Source: Corynebacterium capitovis DSM 44611
GTDB taxonomy: Bacteria > Actinomycetota > Actinomycetes > Mycobacteriales > Mycobacteriaceae
Direction of reading: 5' to 3'
Assembly (NCBI RefSeq): GCF_030440535.1
Contig: NZ_CP047117.1
Span: 620,001 to 684,000 of the forward strand
DNA length: 64,000 bases
A program made the position numbers and the translations under genes. Position 1 is the first letter of the stretch; each line of letters opens with the position of its first letter. Shown here in pieces: positions 61,027 to 64,000 of this stretch. Under the pieces are notes generated by a model that worked only from the letters and a program-made list of their open reading frames with translations, ran no database searches and had not been told where the DNA came from.

Positions 61027-63181
61027 GCGCGGCGTCGGCGACGCGCTGAAATAGCTCCACGTCGCTGAGCTCATCGAGCAGGACGGGTGCCCCGGTGGCG
61101 TCGCAGAGTGGGATGCACCAGTTGGCATACTGCGCCGCGTTGGTGCCCGGCTGGTTCTGGATGCGGGTGTCGCCCACCATGTCTACGAGGTTGACGCAGG
61201 TCAGCGCGGACGGGGTGCCCGCGATGAAGCGATTGAGGCCCACGACGAGGTCTGCTATCTGGGCGTCGCTAAATCCGGCGAGGGAGCCGGCGGGTAGGTC
61301 TTTGAACACGGTGTCGGCGAACTCGGTATCGCGAAAGGCTCCCGTCTCGCGGGCTGAGTCCAGCACGGCGGCGTGCCACGCCGCGTCGGAGGCGTTGAGC
61401 TCCTCCAGGGTTTCCTTGACCAGCCCGAGGTTGACGCGCAGCTCGTTGTGCGCGCCGCGCAGGTAGCCCGCGGTCGGCGGCAAGTCGTGGGTACCCACCG
61501 ACGACAGCGCGAGGTGCCGGTAGTGCGCCTGCTCCTGCGGCGAGTTACCGGGCGGGGCGCTTTCAAACCACAGCACGCTCGTGCCCAGGATCCCCGTGTC
61601 GCGGAGCACCTCCTGGACCCAAGGCTCGTAGGTTCCAAGGTCCTCGCCCACGACGATGGCGCCCGCGCGCTGCGCCTCGAGGGCGAGGATGCCCACCATT
61701 GCGGTGTGGTCGTAGTTCATGTAGGCGCCCTCGGTGGGGGAGCCGTAGCGCGGGATCCAGAAGAGCCGGAAGAGGCCAAGGATGTGGTCGACCCGCACAC
61801 CCCCGGAGTGGCGCAGGACGGTGCGCAGCAGGTCGCGCCACGGGCGGTACCCGGCGGCAGCCAGGGCGGCGGGGTTCCAGGGTGGCTGGGACCAATCCTG
61901 GCCCTGCTGGGTGTACTGGTCCGGCGGGGCGCCGACGGAGGCGTCGGCCACGAGGACGTCGGCAAGCGTGTGCGCGTCGGCGCCACCCGGGTGGACCCCG
62001 ACGGCGAGGTCTGTGACGATGCCGATCCTCATCCCCGCCGCCCGTGCGCGCTCCTGGGCGGCGCGGCGCTGCTCGTCGGCGACGAACTGCAGCCACATGT
62101 AGAAGCGGGCGACGAAGTCGGCCTCCTCGGGAGCCTGAGAGGCCACGTGCCGGCCCGAATCTGCTGCCTGGGCCTGGCGCGCGCACCACTTACCGAACTC
62201 GCGCAACCCCTCTCCTTCCTCGGAGATGAAGGCGTCGAACGCGGCGCGGCGCGCGTCGTCGGACTCCGCGAGGTAGAAGAGTTCTCGCAGGACGTCGAGC
62301 TTGACGCCGAAGATGAGGTCGCGGTTGATCGGCTCGGCGCTGCGGTTGGCGGCTTTAAGCGGCCCCGCCAGTTCGGCGACCTCGCCGCGGGTGGCGCTGT
62401 CCAGCGCGGCCCACTCGGGCACGTCCTCGACGGCGATGTAGATGGGGTTGACGAAGCGCCGCGAGGTGGGCAGGTAGGGCGAGTTCTCGACCGGGGGCAG
62501 GGGCTCGGCGGCGTGGACGGGGTTGATCAGGAGGTAGTCTGCCCCGCGCGCGGCGACGGTTTCCGCCAGCTCGCCGAGGTCACCGAAGTCACCGATTCCC
62601 CACGACCGGGTGGAGCGCACCGAGTACAGCTGTGCCATGACGCCGTAAGCCGGGTCACGCAGGTACTCCTGGTTCGGCTGCAGCGTGTTGGGGACGACGA
62701 CGAGCGTGCAGCTGGTGTCGATGCCCTCGGACTCGAGGTGCAGCTCGTGCCACCCGAGGGGCAGGTCGCCGGGCACGTGGAAGGTCGCTTCGCCCCAGGT
62801 CACGCCGTCGACGCTGACCGGCGGGTTCCAGTTTTCGTCCTGGTAGGCCTCGCGCGCGCTTCCGTCTTCAAGCTGGATCCACACGTGCGCGGGCTGGCCA
62901 TCGTGGACGTGGACCGGGAAAAACGCCTCCTGGCCCTCGGTGGCCACGACGCACGGGGGGAGGGGGGCGGTAGCTAGCTCCTGGCGGCGCCGGGTGAGGT
63001 AGAACTCCAGCTCCTCCCCGCCCGGTCCGTCTGCCTGCTCTGTGAGGGGCAGACCCAATGCACGGAGCAGCGCGACGTAGGAGGAGCGGGGTGGCTCGGT
63101 GAGCTGGCCGTTGGAGGCCCAGTACTGTAAACCGAAGCCGTAGGAAGAAGCGAGCTCGTTGAGCAGGTCCGCGTTAGTCAC
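61013..63181 (-). CDS. malQ: 4-alpha-glucanotransferase (amylomaltase)
   Basis: A 722-residue GH77 enzyme that disproportionates maltodextrins, releasing glucose. The actinobacterial N-terminal extension of about 160 residues precedes the catalytic barrel with GGVRVDHILGLFRLF (nucleophile Asp), IVVGEDLGTYEPW (acid/base Glu) and SSVGTHDLPPTAGY (third Asp). I place the start at GTG 63181 because the protein then begins TNADLLNELASSYG as family members do; TTG 63199 would add six residues. It fits with treS and mak in alpha-glucan metabolism and is divergent from fadD. Confidence 0.93.
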   Translation of the reverse strand: MTNADLLNELASSYGFGLQYWASNGQLTEPPRSSYVALLRALGLPLTEQADGPGGEELEFYLTRRRQELATAPLPPCVVATEGQEAFFPVHVHDGQPAHVWIQLEDGSAREAYQDENWNPPVSVDGVTWGEATFHVPGDLPLGWHELHLESEGIDTSCTLVVVPNTLQPNQEYLRDPAYGVMAQLYSVRSTRSWGIGDFGDLGELAETVAARGADYLLINPVHAAEPLPPVENSPYLPTSRRFVNPIYIAVEDVPEWAALDSATRGEVAELAGPLKAANRSAEPINRDLIFGVKLDVLRELFYLAESDDARRAAFDAFISEEGEGLREFGKWCARQAQAADSGRHVASQAPEEADFVARFYMWLQFVADEQRRAAQERARAAGMRIGIVTDLAVGVHPGGADAHTLADVLVADASVGAPPDQYTQQGQDWSQPPWNPAALAAAGYRPWRDLLRTVLRHSGGVRVDHILGLFRLFWIPRYGSPTEGAYMNYDHTAMVGILALEAQRAGAIVVGEDLGTYEPWVQEVLRDTGILGTSVLWFESAPPGNSPQEQAHYRHLALSSVGTHDLPPTAGYLRGAHNELRVNLGLVKETLEELNASDAAWHAAVLDSARETGAFRDTEFADTVFKDLPAGSLAGFSDAQIADLVVGLNRFIAGTPSALTCVNLVDMVGDTRIQNQPGTNAAQYANWCIPLCDATGAPVLLDELSDVELFQRVADAALRGH

Positions 63182-63248
63182 AAAAGGACATTGTGCCAAA
63201 GGCGGCGGAATCGGGCCGGATTAGCAAAAACGGCGCGGGCCTGGGGAG

Positions 63249-63254
63249 TAACCT
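63249..63254 (+). promoter_or_regulatory. -10 element of the fadD gene, leaderless type
   Basis: TAACCT ends 8 nt before ATG 63263 and no Shine-Dalgarno is visible, so a leaderless transcript is likely. Confidence 0.35.
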
Positions 63255-63262
63255 GTGTCACT

Positions 63263-64000
63263 ATGCCTTCTCAGATTCACACCACCGAGGCCGGCTTCGA
63301 GCTGACGGAAGACCAGAACTGCATGAGCGAGCTAGTGAAGCTGTGCACCGATCGGCCCGAGCTTGTCCTCTTCAGCCGGCCCCGGGACTACTACTGGGAG
63401 GATGTCTCCGCGGGCGAGTTCCTCGCGGAGGTGTACGCGTTGGCCAAAGGGCTGGTTGCCAACGGAGTCGAGCCGGGCGACCGTGTCGCGCTGCTGTCCA
63501 ACACGCGCTACGAATGGCAGCTTGTGGACTTCGCCATCTGGGCGGCGGGTGCGGTGACGGTGCCGATCTATCCGTCGAGTTCTCCGCACCAGATTGAGTG
63601 GATCCTGGAGGACTCGGGAGCCACCTTCGCCTTCGTTGAAGACGCGCACAACTTCGCGGACCTGCGCGCCTTCCTCCTGCGCGAAGACGGAACCCCGCCG
63701 CTCAGCGGCTCGGCCTCGCGGCTGCGTCGCGTCGCAGTATTCAATGAGGGAGGAATCGACGAGGTCACCCGCGAGGGGGAAGGGGTCGAGCAGTCGCTTA
63801 TCGACGCCCGAGTTGCCGCCATCACCCACGCCGACATCGCCTCGATCGTCTACACCTCGGGAACCACTGGGCGGCCGAAGGGCGTGGCCCTGTCTCACGG
63901 CAACTGGATGTATCAAACCCGCGCGCTGGTGACCAATCCCATCGGCGCGGTCGCGCGGCCGGGCAAGCGGGTGGTCACCTTCCTGCCGCTGGCGCACGTG
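63263..64000 (+). CDS. Long-chain fatty-acid-CoA ligase (FadD15-like), 5' part only
   Basis: The first 246 codons of an AMP-forming acyl-CoA synthetase; the frame runs off the window. After MPSQIHTTEAGFELTEDQN come YALAKGLVANGVEPGDRVAL, the core IWAAGAVTVPIYPSSSPHQI and the P-loop IVYTSGTTGRPKGVALSHGN at about residues 195-214, then TFLPLAHV. The spacing and VPIYPSSS segment resemble long-chain FadD15-type ligases that activate fatty acids for beta-oxidation or lipid remodelling. It diverges from malQ with 81 bp between the starts. Confidence 0.9.
   Translation, partial: MPSQIHTTEAGFELTEDQNCMSELVKLCTDRPELVLFSRPRDYYWEDVSAGEFLAEVYALAKGLVANGVEPGDRVALLSNTRYEWQLVDFAIWAAGAVTVPIYPSSSPHQIEWILEDSGATFAFVEDAHNFADLRAFLLREDGTPPLSGSASRLRRVAVFNEGGIDEVTREGEGVEQSLIDARVAAITHADIASIVYTSGTTGRPKGVALSHGNWMYQTRALVTNPIGAVARPGKRVVTFLPLAHV

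Overview
The window reads as chromosomal DNA of a Corynebacterium or a close relative in the Mycobacteriales. The sequence is visibly G+C-rich, with G/C-ending codons and many GTG/TTG starts. Several start codons lie 6-8 nt after a TANNNT -10 hexamer, which is the leaderless pattern common in corynebacteria. The gene order matches what I remember of the C. glutamicum backbone: ndk, RNase E, rplU-rpmA, obg-proB-proA-nadD-rsfS-gpgP-degV, comEA-comEC-holA, rpsT, lepA, aecD, brnQ, treS, dcp, malQ, fadD. No rRNA, tRNA or CRISPR array was seen.

Layout. 1-1.1 kb: an IS6-family insertion sequence (127-964) beside what looks like the 3' end of a broken gene. 1.1-7.0 kb: acyl-CoA dehydrogenase and acyl-CoA ligase (each preceded by a GlxR/CRP-like site), ndk, a Tat-exported PhoD phosphatase and a TetR regulator. 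7.2-21.2 kb: housekeeping core, including RNase E with an IF2-like N-terminus, a structured rplU leader, and two inverted DnaA boxes upstream of comEA. 21.2-22.3 kb: an ankyrin protein and a LysE-type exporter.

22.4-38.0 kb holds the most unusual block, a complete Wzx/Wzy-type surface polysaccharide locus inserted before rpsT. It encodes an initiating phosphoglycosyltransferase, three GT4 glycosyltransferases, a Wzz-like regulator, a Wzy polymerase, a Wzx flippase and a PslG-like glycoside hydrolase. Embedded in it is a thiotemplate module: an aminoacyl-tRNA-synthetase-like amino acid:[carrier protein] ligase, a dedicated carrier protein, a holo-ACP synthase, an NRPS condensation-domain protein with a degenerate adenylation tail, and a double alpha/beta hydrolase. 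My inference is that an activated amino acid is transferred from the carrier to the polysaccharide or its lipid-linked precursor. The ligase and the carrier/synthase operon diverge from overlapping promoters at 34.7 kb.

38.0-42.5 kb: rpsT, a solitary PemK/MazF-like gene, lepA, a TetR remnant, a proline iminopeptidase and a tiny coupled ORF. 42.6-48.4 kb: a PAP2 phosphatase and a peptide ABC importer operon. 48.4-54.9 kb: luciferase-like oxidoreductase, BrnQ, maltokinase, trehalose synthase and AecD C-S lyase. 54.9-64 kb: a hairpin element, an ABC exporter, a lipoprotein, an esterase, a dipeptidyl carboxypeptidase, two 46-residue membrane proteins, malQ, and a long-chain acyl-CoA ligase cut by the window edge. 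No gene-free stretch exceeds about 300 bases; the longer intergenic regions are described individually.
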